Positions 12,117 through 25,649 are shown, counted from the first letter of the stretch. The stretch: 64,000 nucleotides of DNA from Undaria pinnatifida (GCA_012845835.1 JABAKD010000007.1:7576066-7640065); one strand, 5' to 3'. Program-made: numbers and translations. The notes: generated from the letters alone by a model not told the origin.

Positions 12117-12734
12117 GGTTACGAAACCTCGTGTGTGTTAGTGGGGGTATGCGGCGACCGCGCGTCTACTGCTGTCGCCGAGTGTTGTGGAGAGCACACC
12201 CGTCCTCCATTATTTGTCTATCTTTGGAACCTCCAGGAATTTTATATTTTTGAATATTTTTCCGCGAGAACTACTGCCGGAGCCTGCTTTCTGCTCGAGG
12301 CCACACTGAGTCAACCCGCTTGCTTACTGGGCCCGGACTGATTACCTGGGCTCTCGGCTGCTCTTTCGGTACGCTGCTCTTTGTGTAAAGCATTCGGGAG
12401 CACAACTTCTAGGCGTTGTTTTGGTCTGCGAACAGGGTTGTGCAGGTTGTTAGTTCTGCGCGCGGTGCACCGAAATCGCCCGCGCGCGGTTCTCTCGCAA
12501 GGCGTAATCTCCCCAAAATATCTCCCACGTACCAATTTGCCGGCTTGGTATCGTGTGCACGCTGAGGAGGCCACTGATGGTATACGCCTGCTGCTGCCGC
12601 TACACCTACGTGACCCGCTCACGTAAATTTGCCTGCGCGTTGTAGTATACGCGAGGTATACCCGCGCGCTGTGGTATACGCGAGGTAGATCTGTCCAGGA
12701 TATCTTCCTCTTGCTGGTTCTTGATTAGTGCGTG

Positions 12735-13180
12735 TGTAGGCTGAGGATCTGACCGAGAACTACCTCGACCCTGCACTTACACCAGGTGTGCGGGCCCACA
12801 TGTTCGACGTCAAAGACCTTCAGGTCCCATATACGATCATCGCCGCCTGCCAGCATCTCCTCAAGGGCGAAACAATGGGGACTATCTTCGGCACCGTCAT
12901 GGACGACGTCGGAAAGGACTGCCGCGTCTCCTTCCACGTCGTTTTGGTGCCGGACTGGGGCTCCGACCACTTCTCCGTGACCGCGACGATGCAGGAGGGA
13001 GTGGTGACGTTGTTTAATCCGGCCAATCCCCAGATTGGAGTCGGGGGACGTGGTTATCGCAATGCAAATCTGTGGGGTGGACGACACGGCCGGAAAACTC
13101 ATGTGCTCATCGAGGTGAACCTAGGGTGTGACGCGGGCGGCAAGATGGTCCTCGGGCGAGCCCCTGACGGTCTTGCTTAA
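12735..13180 (+). pseudogene. Copia pol remnant: protease C-terminal part
   Basis: This plus-strand frame ends in a TAA at 13180. The segment VSFHVVLVPDWGSDHFSV matches the 'l.dVLyVPdl..NLlSV' strand at the end of copia proteases, followed by a GVVTLF strand. The active-site D-S/T-G motif upstream is not visible, so the N-terminal part is lost or mutated. Confidence 0.6.
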
Positions 13181-13189
13181 CGTGGGAGT

Positions 13190-14392
13190 CCGGTGAGGTG
13201 GCATCAGCGCGTAGGACACATCAACCACCAGAGCTTGGATGTCCTGAGGAAAGAGCCTGCTATCGGTGTTGACTTTACCGGCAACGTTAAGAACTGTACT
13301 ACGTGCCCACTCGGGAAAAATTTCAACAACCTCACCCCAAGCAGGCCACGTACAATGTTCTATGTCCTGTCCAGGTCCTGCCCGTCGACATCCTTGTATC
13401 CTTCACGGGTAAATCTTTGGGCGGGTTCAAATACGCCGTCAGGTTCGTTGACCTGCAAACCAAGTGGAAGGAGGTGGTGCTCATGAAGGGCAAGACCTGC
13501 GCTGCGGTCACCCTGGCGGTGATCGTCAAGGATACTGCGATTCCTACCGGCAAGCGCATCCATACCCTCTCCGGGGACCGCGGCACGGACTTCACGAGCG
13601 CGGAGCTCCGTCAGTACTGTCAAGACGTCTGCATCAAGCTGGAGTTTGCCTCTCCGACCACCCCTCAGCAGGTCGGAGCGAACGAGCGTACGGGGTGTAC
13701 GATTTTGAAGATCGTGCGCTGTTTTATCGCCGACTCGACACTTCCGAACTTTTGGGGGGGGGAACCTGATGAAGCCGGCCGTGTACCTGAGCAACTGGAC
13801 TCCTCACGCAGCTCTGCAAAACGGGGCGCCGCACGAGGCGCTCTACGGCAAGGATTCCTATCTCGGCCATCTACGGGTGATCGGGTCCCGGGCGTTCGTG
13901 AACGAAGCGGTCCACACCAATAAGCTGGCGCATCGTACTTGGGGAGGCCGGCTGGTCAGATTCAGAGGGAAAAGGAAGTCATACCGAATCGAAACCCCTG
14001 AGACGCGACGTGTGCGTGTGAGTCAAAATGGTATCTTCATTGAGACGCATTATGTCGCGCCCTCGTTGGGCGCGCGCGGTTTTGACGACGGGGAGTTAAC
14101 GTACGACTACGAAGAGATGCTAAACGACGTTCGAAACTACACTTTCAACCACTCAGTTGATTCGGTCTCTCCTGAACGTGCCGTTCGGGTTGCCGTCGAA
14201 GATCCGTCTGCGATTGAGCTTCTCGATCAATTTTTTGAGACATCCAACCGTGATCGTGAACTTGCACCTGCTGGATCTACTCCTTCCAACGATGCACCTG
14301 GGACGTCTGGTCGTACGGTCGAGGAAGATAGCCTTGCCCCGCCGGGGGGAGTCAGTTTTCCGGTGCCGGCCAACGGTGCGTCTTCTCCTTAA
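13190..14392 (+). pseudogene. Copia pol remnant: GAG-pre-integrase and integrase
   Basis: The frame begins with WHQRVGHINHQSL, then CTTCPLGK, the HHCC zinc-binding domain before copia integrase. A frame change near 13340 leads to the catalytic core. VDILVSF carries the first Asp, LSGDRGTDFTSAEL the second, and the PTTPQQVGANER segment aligns with the usual QNGxxER, where the catalytic Glu is in the ER position. A run of nine G at about 13754 marks another frameshift, after which LSNWTPHAALQNGAPHEALY and the C-terminal SH3-like part follow to a stop at 14392. Confidence 0.85.
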
Positions 14393-14455
14393 TCGTTACA
14401 TGGTCCGGGGCCTCCGCTTGGTTCATCGCCCGCTAGTTCTATTCCGTCTGGTACT

Positions 14456-15460
14456 GTGCAGCAGGATGGTTCTGTGCGTGGACGCGGTTTGTCTCGTGGT
14501 GGACGATGTCCCGCGTTGACGCTTGCGGTCACCAGGTCTGCTTCGTGGGGTGAACCTGCGCGGAGAGGCATCACGCAGCGCGGTGGACGTGGCAGCGAGT
14601 CTGCACGTGGACGTGGTACTCGTGGTGGACGCAGTTCCACGTTGACGCCTGCAACCACCAAATCTACTTCGAGCGTACCCACTGCAAATACCATCAGCGA
14701 GCTTCGTCTCATTTCCTACGCGTTTACCGTGAATGGGGAGTTTCCCGGTGTCGCCCACAAGGACGAACGACACATTCACCTTCACGGAATAAGCGTACGC
14801 TGTGGAAACGCTGCAACCGGGTGTTCTACACGGACAATCAAGGAAGCGCGGGCCACGCCCGAAGCCGCCCAGTGGAACGTCGCGGCAAAACGCGATATCG
14901 CGAGTCTCAAATACGGTCAAGTTTTCAAGCTTGTTCCGCGCTCTGCCGTTTGCGCTGGACGGAAGCGAATCAATTCGAAATGGGTGTTCACGCGCAAGGC
15001 GAACGGCTCCTCCAAGGCTCGTGTATTGGCTCCACGTTGGAACCACGTTGCTGGCCTTAACTCTGGCACCATCTACCCCACGAGGTGCAGGTTCAGAGCG
15101 TGCGAATCATATGCACTTAGGTCTGCTTCTACACCAGATGGACGCCTCAACCTCCTTCCTGTACGCGGATATCCAGGAGTTGGTGTTCGTCGAGCAGCCG
15201 CCAGGCGTCGAGGTCAAGGACAAGGATGCAGGTGAGCTAGTGATGCAGCTAGAGAATAGCCTCTACGGTCTGGCCCAAAGCCCCGGAAACTGGTTCAACA
15301 CCATCGATGCCGCCCTTGTCGAGATCGGTTTCGTTCCGCTTCAGTCCGACATGTGTGTCTACTTATACGATCACGACGGTGTTCGGATCGACTTGACCCT
15401 CAACGTGGACGTCTCCTTTTTGCTAGCAATAACTCTGGCGCCACGGCAGTGGTAAAAATG
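14456..15460 (+). pseudogene. Copia pol remnant: reverse transcriptase
   Basis: It opens with a low-complexity linker (RGRG/GGRG), then WNVAAKRDIASLKYGQVFKL and INSKWVFTRKANG, the start of the copia RT (RVT_2). A frameshift near 15060 leads to MDASTSFLYADIQ, VEQPPGV and NSLYGLAQSPGNW. The YVDD catalytic box is degraded (NVDV at about 15403-15414), so this enzyme could not work. Confidence 0.85.
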
Positions 15461-15462
15461 AA

Positions 15463-16331
15463 GCTGAAGCAGCGTTTCAAGATGACTGACATACGAGCGG
15501 TGTCGCTCGTCGTCGGCACGGAGATATAGCGGGACCTTGAGCGATAACACCCCGCCGGGGCACGGTTCCGAACTCTCCAAACAGTAGCCTGACAAGACTC
15601 TACTGGACAAGGAACAAAGGAAACGCTACCAGGGCATCGTGGAGTGCCTGATGTATGTTCCCAAGTGTTAAGGTGCAACATCATGTATGCGGTTGGTCAA
15701 ATGGCCCGCCTGACGGCAAACTCAGCAAGATCCACATGGTGGCGGCGAAACATACTCTTCGCTACCTTGCGGGGACAACCGACTTCAGCATCACATACAA
15801 GAGGGGAGGCTTCAAGCTTCCAGTCTTTTCACACTGCAACTGAGCCAACATCCGGACAACGGAAAGTCCACCTCATGCCACTTGTCGATGCTGTGCGATG
15901 CGCTGAATGGCTTCATATTGGGGCTACAAGGTGTGACTGCCATGCCGACTTTGGAGCCGTAGCTGGTCGCCTCGGCTCTGACGATGAAGGAATCAGTGTT
16001 CTGCTCGAACATGCTGACTAAGCTAGGGTTCGACAAGGACTTCGCGAAAGTGCCGTTGTACTGCGAAAACACAGCGATGCTGCACGCGCTGGGAAACCGT
16101 TCCTTCAGCTCGAAGACGAAACACATCGCCCTGCGCTTGTTTTTCATCCGAGAGCTCGTGTCGGGGGAAAGGACCTCCATCCACTATATCTCTACCGACA
16201 TTAACCCCGCCGACATCGGCACAAAGCACCTGAACAAGCATCGCTTCAGGAACTTGCTGGATATCATCAGCAACTTCAACGTGAACGAATTTATCAGCAG
16301 CCAGTTCATCATTAACAGCCAGATCAATTAG
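15463..16331 (+). pseudogene. Copia pol remnant: connection and RNase H
   Basis: Frame-shifted pieces give LKQRFKMTDI, then KIHMVAAKHTLRYLAGTTDF, then an intact stretch from 15984 with TKLGFDK, VPLYCENTAMLHALGN, TKHIALRLFFIRE and NPADIGTKHL before the TAA at 16331. These are the usual RNase H landmarks, with the DN of iycDN replaced by EN. A long minus-strand frame here is antisense. Confidence 0.85.
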
Positions 16332-16650
16332 TCTTGTTATATGTTTGTGTGTTTGGTTTGAATCTTTTCTGTTTATGCGAATCAACTTGCTCATTCTGTA
16401 ATCGACATTGGTCTTCGCAATATCACTGGTTGAACGAGCCATGCAGGGCTGGAAGTCATGGCAGTCTGGTTTGTGCAGTAGAAGGTACTCTTTAGCAAGC
16501 GCATGGATGTAGCATTGCACGTATAGGTTTGAAACATCAAGTAGTGCTTTAATGATTGAAACGCATGACACGAAAATACTCGGTTGAATTTATCATCATT
16601 AGATTCGTACGAGTTACGGTAACTTCCATTGAGGAGCAGTGATATGGAAA

Positions 16651-17076
16651 TGTTAGCACATAGCCAATATGAGTCATTGTTCAGTAGCACTGCTCTTGTG
16701 TATCGTAGATCTCATATCTACCGGTTCGAGTATAACGCACGTATGTGTGCGGAGGGTTCACGTCCGTAGGGTTCTCCGCTTGATATCCAGGTTGCTCACT
16801 CTCTTGCGTGGCTCTGTCTTGTAGCACGTTCCGGACCGTAGCTATCCTGGTCATCCCTGGGAAGCATCCGTTGTCTGGGCTCCTGCAACTCGGCGGCTTA
16901 TATCTGTGTGTATTGGCCAATTAAGCGCCACCGTTGTACTGTTGAACATGTTCTCTACATCTCAGAAGCACGTTGTCTCCCAGGCTATCCTCTCGCACTG
17001 TGCCATCACCTCGACTAACGTCGACGGCACAGCCTCTCAACCCACCGTGCCAGGGTATCACACATTATCCATGACA
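16651..17076 (+). repeat. 3' LTR of the copia element
   Basis: It starts TGTTAGCACATAGCC and ends CATGACA. Compared with the 5' LTR it lacks about 8 bp around the TATA-like stretch. It is preceded by GATATGGAAA, a poor polypurine tract. Confidence 0.88.
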
Positions 17077-20000
17077 GGAGTATATTAGAGTGTTATAGAG
17101 TATGTTACTACAATACCCTAGCTATGGTCGAAGACACTTCACTCTCGGCAACGAGGTACGTAACAACAGTTATAAAAAAAAAAACGCAAGATCGACGCTC
17201 ACCTATTAATAGAATAGGGAACGGGATCGGAGGGTGGAACACAGTAGAGAACTCCAAAGTCACAACCTCACCTCCGACAGCGCTGGTCAGCCGCCGGTCA
17301 ATCGCGGGGGGCCTGCGAGATGGAGATTGTTGCACGTAGAGAACAAAAGAGTCTTAGTTTGAGTTAAGAAACCGTGTCGTGACCCATGTGAATGGAATTG
17401 CAAGCAGAATCAAAGATTGTGTGAGAAGGCCGTGTCGTGATCTATGGTGATGGAATGGTAAACAGCATAAAGCTGCGATTGGAGATCGTGCGCCACGGGG
17501 TGAGCACTGCGGAAGGCAGGTTAATATGAGCGTTGGTAGTAGTGCTCGGTTATGTAGGAAATAAGCAAGTTAAACGTGAAGTGTGATCACGCGGTTCGTG
17601 CGAAATATGATGAAATAACCTCGTGCATTGAAACGATTGAATTTTGGCCAAGATCGCCAAGAATATTCCATTGCAGGGTCGGCTGGTGAACCTTGTGAGT
17701 GCACACAACATATGAATTTAAGCTTTGAAGCGAACTTGACGTTTCTTAACACCCGGCGCCCTCTGAGTTAAGAGTGGTACTCACGTTCCCAGGATCATAT
17801 AAAACAAATCCGCGTGGACCGTAATCATTCAGCGATGTTCAAATCCCTGAACACAGTTTCTTCCGTCATGCTTCCTAATTTTTGGCCTGAAGATAATGCT
17901 ACCAATTTTTCTTCAGAACGGGCGCCTGTACCATTTTCCAAACATATAAGGAATGTTCAAAACTAACTCCTCACTTGGCTCTAACTTTTCAGACTAGACT
18001 CTACCATTTACACCGCGTGTACACGTGCACACGTTGATCTCGTGTATGTCGAATTCATGCATAAATATATATCACAGTCGAGTATCGTTGGTGCAGTTAG
18101 TATTACGATTGATGAAAACACTTCAGGTATGATTGATTATGGGGCACAGTAGTACTCCTTTTTTTCTGACAGAATTCAACTCACACTTTCTTTGTCCGGT
18201 GCTTCCGGTTTTCAAGTTTCAACGTGTTTTTTTCAACCGGTTAAAACCGAGTGTGAACAAACGCTGTTGTTTCTCTCAAAAATGGTCTACACGTGGAGGC
18301 CTTCTTGGTGTCCAAAACCCGTGTAAACCGGATACATTCGTTAAGTTGCCCGCGTCGAGGTGCAACACGCAGTGGAACAAAACACACTGCTATGAGTAGC
18401 AAAAAGTCGATGCCCGCCACAATATCTGTGCATCGCGCTAACGGCGACAATGAGACAGAGAATGAGACAGAGAACATCATGATGTGTGTAGGTCTAGGTA
18501 TTTTTGTTCCCCGGCTTACGGAATGACCCGTTTGTAGAGAAAACTACCTTGGGAATTCCTCCGAGGCGGTGTGTTATCGTACGTGAAGCACAATATTCTG
18601 TGTAGCACTATCGTGTGCACTATGACCGTACGTTGGGCCAACGTGCCGGCCAGCGGATGCTTAGCGAAATGTACTACGGTTGATATTTGCTTCGTTCCAT
18701 GTACGTACTTCCCCGATGTTTGCTCTGTGACGTCTTCATGTGGAAGACTGTGCACCTACAGAAAAGCTATGAGAACAACCCCGCGCGACTTCGCCACGAT
18801 GACAGCCGCGTGCACTACTTGTCTGCTCTTACGCGCTACTGAATGTACGCCTAGTTCGGTGGATTCCAAATACTTTCGCTTATCGTTAGTCAGGCACCGA
18901 TGTATTGCTTTCGTCTCACGTTACTCGTCTCGTCATCACAAGTAGGTCTACGAACTGTCGACAACAATATTTGAAAAAAAACTTTCTCGTAAAGAAATAC
19001 GTATTCGATGTTTTTACGGACTGAATTGAAAGGTCTAGCGCCTGGATAATAATGCGCGTACCATTCGGGTCGCCTTGTTGGAATGCAAGTCCTTTGTACC
19101 AGGCATCTGGTACGACTCGTATGGCTTTTCTTTGAGATCGTTTTCTCTTCACGGCGTCCAACATACGGAAGTTCTAGGCTGGACCCTCAGTATCGATGGC
19201 ATGAAAAAACCTGCCTACCTTTTACGACAGAGTAAATTCGGACTAGCAGCGTTAAACATTGAAATACGTAATAGAGCCAGTTACTAGCTTCGTCTGAGCT
19301 TAACGGCACTGCCTATAGCCCGACCATCTATTCGGACGACACTCCGTATATCTCATTGAGGTCCTTTTACGTGGAGAGTACCGCGTACAGCCCAGCACAC
19401 GCGGTAGCTAGCCGCGTCGCACATGAGGCACTAGTCCATACAATCAGTCTCAAATGATTCTGAACGTACTCGCAACTGTTCATTAGACTGTAGTGAGTTT
19501 GAATAATGAAATTCAAATTCTACAACTGATGGTGAAATGCCTTCGTGTATACACGTATATAACAAAAGCATTGCAGAATGAAATCGGTTTCGAAGTGATG
19601 TTGTCTGAATCACACGCTTGAGGCGAGATGGGGGCATTGGAGCAATTGCGCAACCCTCTGTAAATGAGCTCGGGCGCTTCTTTTACGTAGCGTTAGGTTT
19701 TTGTTTCGGTATTTGCTTGTGCAGGGGCTTTGCTATCCGTTGAATGGTTGCCGAGTTTTGTCTACGAACGTTTCGTAAATACAAGCATGGGACGTTTGTA
19801 TATACGGCGTAGCGTCGCGCTCAACCCTTTAGAAGGGAGACCCCGACTGTGGGGAGACGGAGTTGGTGTTGGTGTGAGAGTGTATTGGAGACATAAACTC
19901 TCCTAGAAAATGAAAAACACCCTCGGTCCCCTTTAGTTATTTCACCAACTGCTACACTGTACTGTATGCCGTATAGTCTATCACGTCGGCAGAAAAACGG

Positions 20001-23000
20001 TCCCCACGCACGTTTAGTGACCTGTCAGGCCAAATGATAATATGTTTCGAGAGCGTGTTTAGCCAGCTTAGATCGAATTTTTTTTTCACGGCCCGGTAAC
20101 TGCTATAAATCAGACAAGAACAGTCGTAGTTCCTCTGGGACGGCCTTAAGCTTTTATACTAATCTGCAGATAAGTGTTTTGTTAGGCATACACAGGATAC
20201 CTCGTGTGTATCTCTTTTATTTTCAGTAGCGCAGCGACAAGGTCCAATCCCGTGTACCATGAGGCCGCATTGGTTCTCTCCCTTTTAATGTCGATTTCTT
20301 GCTCTTGGAACTGCACGTCAGGACATTCCACCAGGAACTATACAAGGTGATAGTCTATCACTCATCCTGTCTATGGGGACGTTGTATTTACACCTGTCTT
20401 TTGCCAGGTGCCCTTTTCTTTTCTTTTTATAGCCCGTTGTACTACTGAAAATATGTGTCATAGACAAAATTGGAGCCGTCTGACGTCGTACGGCCCGAAC
20501 TACTAACGAGGATATGGCGTGCCCACCACGAAACGTATCATGATAATAATTGTCTCGGACCTCACCAGCGTTATACATTCTTTCGTTCGCCACGGGTACT
20601 CCTCCGTTGCCATCCGTATCACTCCGATCGCATCTGTACGTGCCTTTGAAGCATTTGGAGTATTAACTGGCATATAAGGTCTAGATGCCTTGGTTTTCGC
20701 ACTCTCCTTGACAATCAAACACCACATCTCATTCCGCGAGGTGTGCTGTTCTTTTTCATTCGTGCTATGTAGTCGTGACGACTTCAAACCGATCGGTTAC
20801 AGCTACGATATCTTGAAGGAGACTATCGGTATTCGGAACCGTAAGGCGACCATCATCGAGACGAACACCGTGTGGGTATCTCTGTGACCGCGACGCCTGC
20901 TCTCATTGTTAAGGCTTCCTACAATGGGATAGACGACCTTCTAGCTCGAGGGGTGGGCCCTGTTGGTGGTTCTATGCCACTACCAGGACGTTCGACTGGT
21001 GATGTTAGCAAGACCATAAGGAATGTCAGAGGTGTGCATTACCAGGAGCAGGAGTAGAAAACACAGGGCCACCACAACATTCACTAACACCACCATCCCC
21101 CACCACCGGCGACATGTATGCGCTTCACACGTCAGCCATGACTTAGATATCACGAGAGCTTAAGCGGAAGATGTCAAGAGTACACCAGCAACCAGTGCGG
21201 ACGGAAGCGATCCATGGATAATCCCTACGCCTGCCAGACCAATTCATGGCCCGCTCCCTCATGACCCTGATGTACATGGTGAAGGTGAGAACCGCGGACG
21301 TTGTTGAGGGTTTGGTGTTTTGTGGATGGCGAGTGCGCTCCTAGCACCGTGCCAGGAATAACAGACTAACACGCAGATGTCATAGGCGATGTCGCCGGTT
21401 TATGGTGTTCGCGTAATACGAACGTATATTTACCTGGGACTCCAGCGTGCAGCCTCTCGACGGGCTGTGTCCGGTCTTTCACGGCGTGTCAAGACCCACG
21501 TACGATATGGTCTCCAGCGTACAGTTTACCGAATACCCCTACGCGACCCTATGGACATTCGCCGACGATCCCACGTCCGAGATAATCGAATCTGTGTCAT
21601 AGGCTATGTCACCAGCCCTGGTATGCATCGAATTGATACCATCACCAACCCCGGTGCGGACAGAAGAGCCTATTCGTGGTGGAAACGGAAAAATGGTGGA
21701 AACGTGCACAGCTGAACAGCGGTCAGCTATTTCGCTTCATGCTCCACCATGGCTGGCGGCTGCGGACATGTTGTAGGGTCTACAAGGTAACACGAGGGCA
21801 TCCCCGGCGGAAGGAGATAACTGCCACTATCTGTGTCGCCACGTCTGTCGCTGTTATCGGAGGCTGCTCCGTTGACGACGGACCAGTTCTTTCCTGGAGT
21901 CAATTGCATTCGGAAACTGGAGGCGAGGAGATGTCGCTTTGCTCCGAATTTTCCCTGACGTCAATGTTCACACCCACAACTGCGGCTACAAAAAAGTAAA
22001 ATGGAGGGTGCTTTGTTGAGACGATATTGTATTGGAATTGTAGCTGGTGATATCTTGATCAGTGATTAAAAGGGATCGGTATAAAGTCCCTGTAAACGTA
22101 TGGTGGTGCGACATCGAACACATTTAGTTTTTTTTGCCGTCCAGAATGTCATGTTATTTCGTCGACTACCGGCGCAGTCTCATCCCCCCTCCATTTTGGA
22201 CAACTCTCGACTTGTACACAACTCTCCGACATTCCCCTCTTGCCTTTCAATATATCGCTCCTCCACCCCGCATCTCACGTTTCGACCCACGAACGACCGC
22301 ACTGGCTTTGAATCCAACACGAGAAAGTCTATCTTCGACACATCGAACAAGGAGGGAGACTGGCTGAGCGCTTTTGGAGTCAACCTCGTGCCGCAAAAGC
22401 ATGTGTTCAACATCTCTCCTTAAAAATCCGGTGACAAGAGACCACGGCCAAGCTCTCGTCGCTGATGAAACCATCTCGGGCGATGACGAGGTCTATGTTG
22501 TCTATTTGGGGTTTCGTGTGTGTGCAAATTGTTCAATTGTTCCGTCATATCTACTCGTAAACCTCCGCATACTCAGTTTCCGCGCTGACAGGGTTTCATC
22601 ATACGAGGTACACTCACTGTGATCACAGTTGAAGACACATCAGGGATACATCGGACTTGGATTACTGATATTTGGCCAATATGCACGGTATGGCCGGGAC
22701 CGTTCAGTTCGGTAACAGGTACCTGGAACATCAAGCGCATCTCCCCATCGGCATTGTTTCAAATGCACTGTGTCCATGCATTGTATGACTAGGGCTGGGC
22801 ATTGGGTTGCTGCGCGTCGCCAATGGATACTACTGTACTGTACGATACCCGGAAGGCATTACAGGCAGTGTTAGTGTCTGCCCGTTCCTGGAGTTCTGCG
22901 CTGCGTCATCTGTTTTTGGCGTTCGTGGCTCGGCGTGTTTCATGCTTGGATAAGGACAAACCCATCAAGTGGTTGTTATGGTTGTTACCAAGTCCTTCAG

Positions 23001-23109
23001 CCAGCACACGACGCACACCACGATAGAGGTATAGCGGTATCATTTTTGGGTGACTTTTTTTTTCCGAATGGCAGGACTTCTTAACCCAAAACAGTCAGAA
23101 TTGCGCCTT
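17077..23109. other. Unassigned 6-kb stretch
   Basis: No gene is recognised. A plus-strand segment at 20773-20875 has a good acceptor-like tract (TTCTTTTTCATTCG..TAG) and an open frame, RDDFKPIGYSYDILKETIGI, with possible donors GTAAGG and GTATCT. It has no identified partner exon and no known domain. Frames of up to 124 codons elsewhere show nothing recognisable. Confidence 0.45.
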
Positions 23110-23275
23110 TTTTATTGCACTGATTTTTTGTTGGGTACCTCAGCCGTGGGATTTTTCATCCGCCAGCAGTTTTTATTTATATATACAATTTGTTTGGAGA
23201 CGTCTTAAGCTTCTAAATTTGGGAACCCCAGAAAAAAATTGGTGCACCTCTATAGTAGCATGCGCCACATACTAA
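23110..23275 (+). repeat. Repeat family C, copy 1
   Basis: Shared blocks in order: GTTGGGTACCTCAGCCGTGG, ATTTTTCATC, GGAGACGTCTTAAGCTTC, GGGAACCCCAGAAAAA, GGTGCACCTCTATAGTAGCA. It is preceded at 23040-23095 by a copy of the upstream module (TTCCGAATGGCAGGAC then CTTAACCCAAAAC). Confidence 0.75.
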
Positions 23276-24074
23276 CTACCCGTGAAAATCCGGTATACAC
23301 AAACCCTTACAAATCAAGACATGTTCTTCAGTTAGTTGCACACCGCAACCCGCCATGTTGCCCACCTGGTGATGAAAGAAAGTGCGTCCTCACGCAGCCC
23401 AGATGACAGCTGCATAACGTTTTCCAACCACCGTGTACTATGTAGGGACGGCGAAAAAGTACGTATTATCCTCTTTGTGTACTCACTACTATTCTCTGCG
23501 GGCTCTCATTACGTCATTACCAGAGGTATATTCGCATACTGCTGTATTGTTGTCAGGCGTGGAGCACACATATGTGCTCTTGTCTTCACGTTTCCCCCAC
23601 CAACTTGCGTGCGTTGTACTGGAAAACTAAATTCCGATCATGCTGGTTGTGACCACCTGTGTGGCGTCCGATTCGGGTGAAGTACAAGTGAAGTGAGTAC
23701 AGGAACCCAACGCGTACATAATAGACACAAGTTAAGGTCCATCGACGAAGCTGGTTTGCCTCCCTGCCACATGAACCTTTAACACTGTACTGTAGTCACT
23801 GACCCTTTTCCTCGATCGGCGCTCTGTACGACCAAAATATCGATAGCCTACCCGTAATACGCCTAGGGATACTGTCGTATTCAAATGTCATCAACTCATG
23901 TTGCATACAGATCGTTCGCGGGCTGGAAATATTTAGAGAGGTGTCTAATGCCTCCTTCCAGAAAACTCGGACCAAAACAGTTATTCTAGTACAAAACTTT
24001 CGTCCTGCGGTTGATACAGCGATTGCCGTTGACGGCCGCTACCAATACATTATTACAAAAATGAAAATACAATC

Positions 24075-24300
24075 CAGGTGGCTGTGAGATCGAGGATTTT
24101 GTCGAAACTCATCTTTGCAATCTGTGTGTGATACTCCGATCGCGCGTATTTCGGGTTGTGTGTCCTCATTAAGAACATTGGTCGGCGACTCCCCATGCAA
24201 CTACAGTGTACCTATCAGGGTCAACAGGGTGGTCTTAGTCAGTACCTGTGCGCGTAAACTACTAAACCCATTTCTTAGGGGGACAAAATCTTTGTCATAC
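24075..24300 (+). repeat. Repeat family A, copy 4 (partial)
   Basis: It runs from GGTGGCTGTGAGATCGAGGA after an A-rich stretch to TAGGGGGACAAAATCTTTG. The central blocks TGTGTGATACTCCGATCGCG and GGTCGGCGACTCCCCATGCA are well kept. It is truncated before the G/C-run linker. Confidence 0.8.
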
Positions 24301-25487
24301 CTCAATTTCGCCCCAGGTCACCGGTCTGCGATTGATTGGAAATGCCCGTGGATGTTTTACGACAAAAAAACTTTGGCACAGTATTAGACTAATGTTGACA
24401 GAGAAGTTGCCTACCCTGCGTACGACCGTATCAAATACAATAATTGAGCTAACAACACGAAGACGAAAAATGATTGCCCTGCTTTTTTGACGACCTAGGC
24501 ACACTCCAGTCATCAGTGAGGAAGGCGGGCGCTGTTTCGTTGTGCCTGAAAAGCCCAGGTCTACGCCTGCTGTAGAGCACGACAATTCCCCGGGAGGGCG
24601 ATTTCCACGCTTTCCCCTCGCCGAGGTGAGGCGCCGACGGCCGTTCTTTCGCCGGCACGTCGTAGTGCTGTGGTGCGGATGGGACGTGGCGGCACCACGA
24701 GGTCGCCGGAGGCCGAGTAGAGCTCCGGCGTCGCAGGTTTTTTGCGGGTGTGTTATATCCAAGATATTTTCAAATATCCAAAAGAACTCCACCACCACGA
24801 CGGCAGCGTATTACCCGTATATAATAAGGAAATTATTAGGTTGCCTAGTGGCCTGTTGACGTCATGCAGTCCTCATACACACCCGGATACCGGGTGATGT
24901 AATATGTGCCACGAAGTACCTGAAATCAACTGCGATGATACATCGAACAGGCCATGTCTCCCACATACCTCATTTATCGGAAAAGAGTTGCGGCGATAAC
25001 GGGAAATCTGACACGGCTTGGTCGGCAAAATGGAAACACACCATTTAAACCCTAACCGCATTAATGTGTGTTGTTCATGCAATTTGCATCGAAAATGAAA
25101 CGAAAGACGGGCACAAACATTTGAACAACACTCTTACTATGATTTTAGATAGTAATTGCCGTACAACTGCCTAGGTAAACATAAATATATGTATGTATGC
25201 ATACCCAACCTCCTTTCGTCTAGGTGCAGTATCTTCGACGAACACTCTCGATTGCTACTCGAACAACGGTTCGTCCCCGCGGTGTGTTCGCTACTGGATG
25301 TTTCTGTGTCGTCGAACCGGTCGACATTCCTTTTGAAAAGAAAATATGTATATTTATTGCTCGGAAGGCATCCCCACTGGATGTTATCCGTCTACGCCGC
25401 CCCCGATAATCCCTGCTGTACCATTGCAATGGTTGATGAACGCTTTGTTGGTTAAATGCAGCAACGATGAGCGAAGAGTCACCACGC
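24301..25487. other. Unassigned stretch
   Basis: It contains a GC-rich block at 24540-24740 that is open in all frames, and no recognised gene. Open frames up to 167 codons on minus have no domain. Confidence 0.45.
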
Positions 25488-25649
25488 TGGTTAAGTAGTT
25501 CAATGACCAAGGCAAAGCGTTCGATGTACCCGCCCGTGCCCCCAACCACGTGTTACGTCGACGCCCGTTGGTTAAGTAGTTCAATGACCAAGGCAAAGCG
25601 TTCGATGTACCCGCCCGTGCCCCCAACCACGTGTTACGTCGACGCCCGT
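25488..25649. repeat. Exact tandem duplication of 81 bp
   Basis: Two identical 81-bp units are 25488-25568 and 25569-25649. The length is 27 codons, so frames crossing it repeat in phase, but one minus frame contains a TAA in each unit. Exact identity implies a recent event compared with the decayed repeats around it. Confidence 0.95.

Larger units (their letters stand above)
11684..17076 (+). mobile_element. Degenerate Ty1/copia LTR retrotransposon
   Basis: Two LTRs in direct orientation (11684-12116 and 16651-17076) enclose a pol region in the copia order protease, integrase, reverse transcriptase, RNase H. The pol frame is broken by several frameshifts and at least two stops, and the LTRs have diverged at many positions, so the copy is old and inactive. 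Only about 620 nt separate the 5' LTR from the first recognisable pol sequence, too little for a full gag, so gag is deleted or unrecognisable. No exact target-site duplication is visible (GGAAG before, GGAGT after). Confidence 0.92.

Noticed and set aside
13360-15046. Long minus-strand frames of 144 and 207 codons
   Set aside because: They are antisense to the copia integrase and reverse transcriptase, whose domains are clear on plus.
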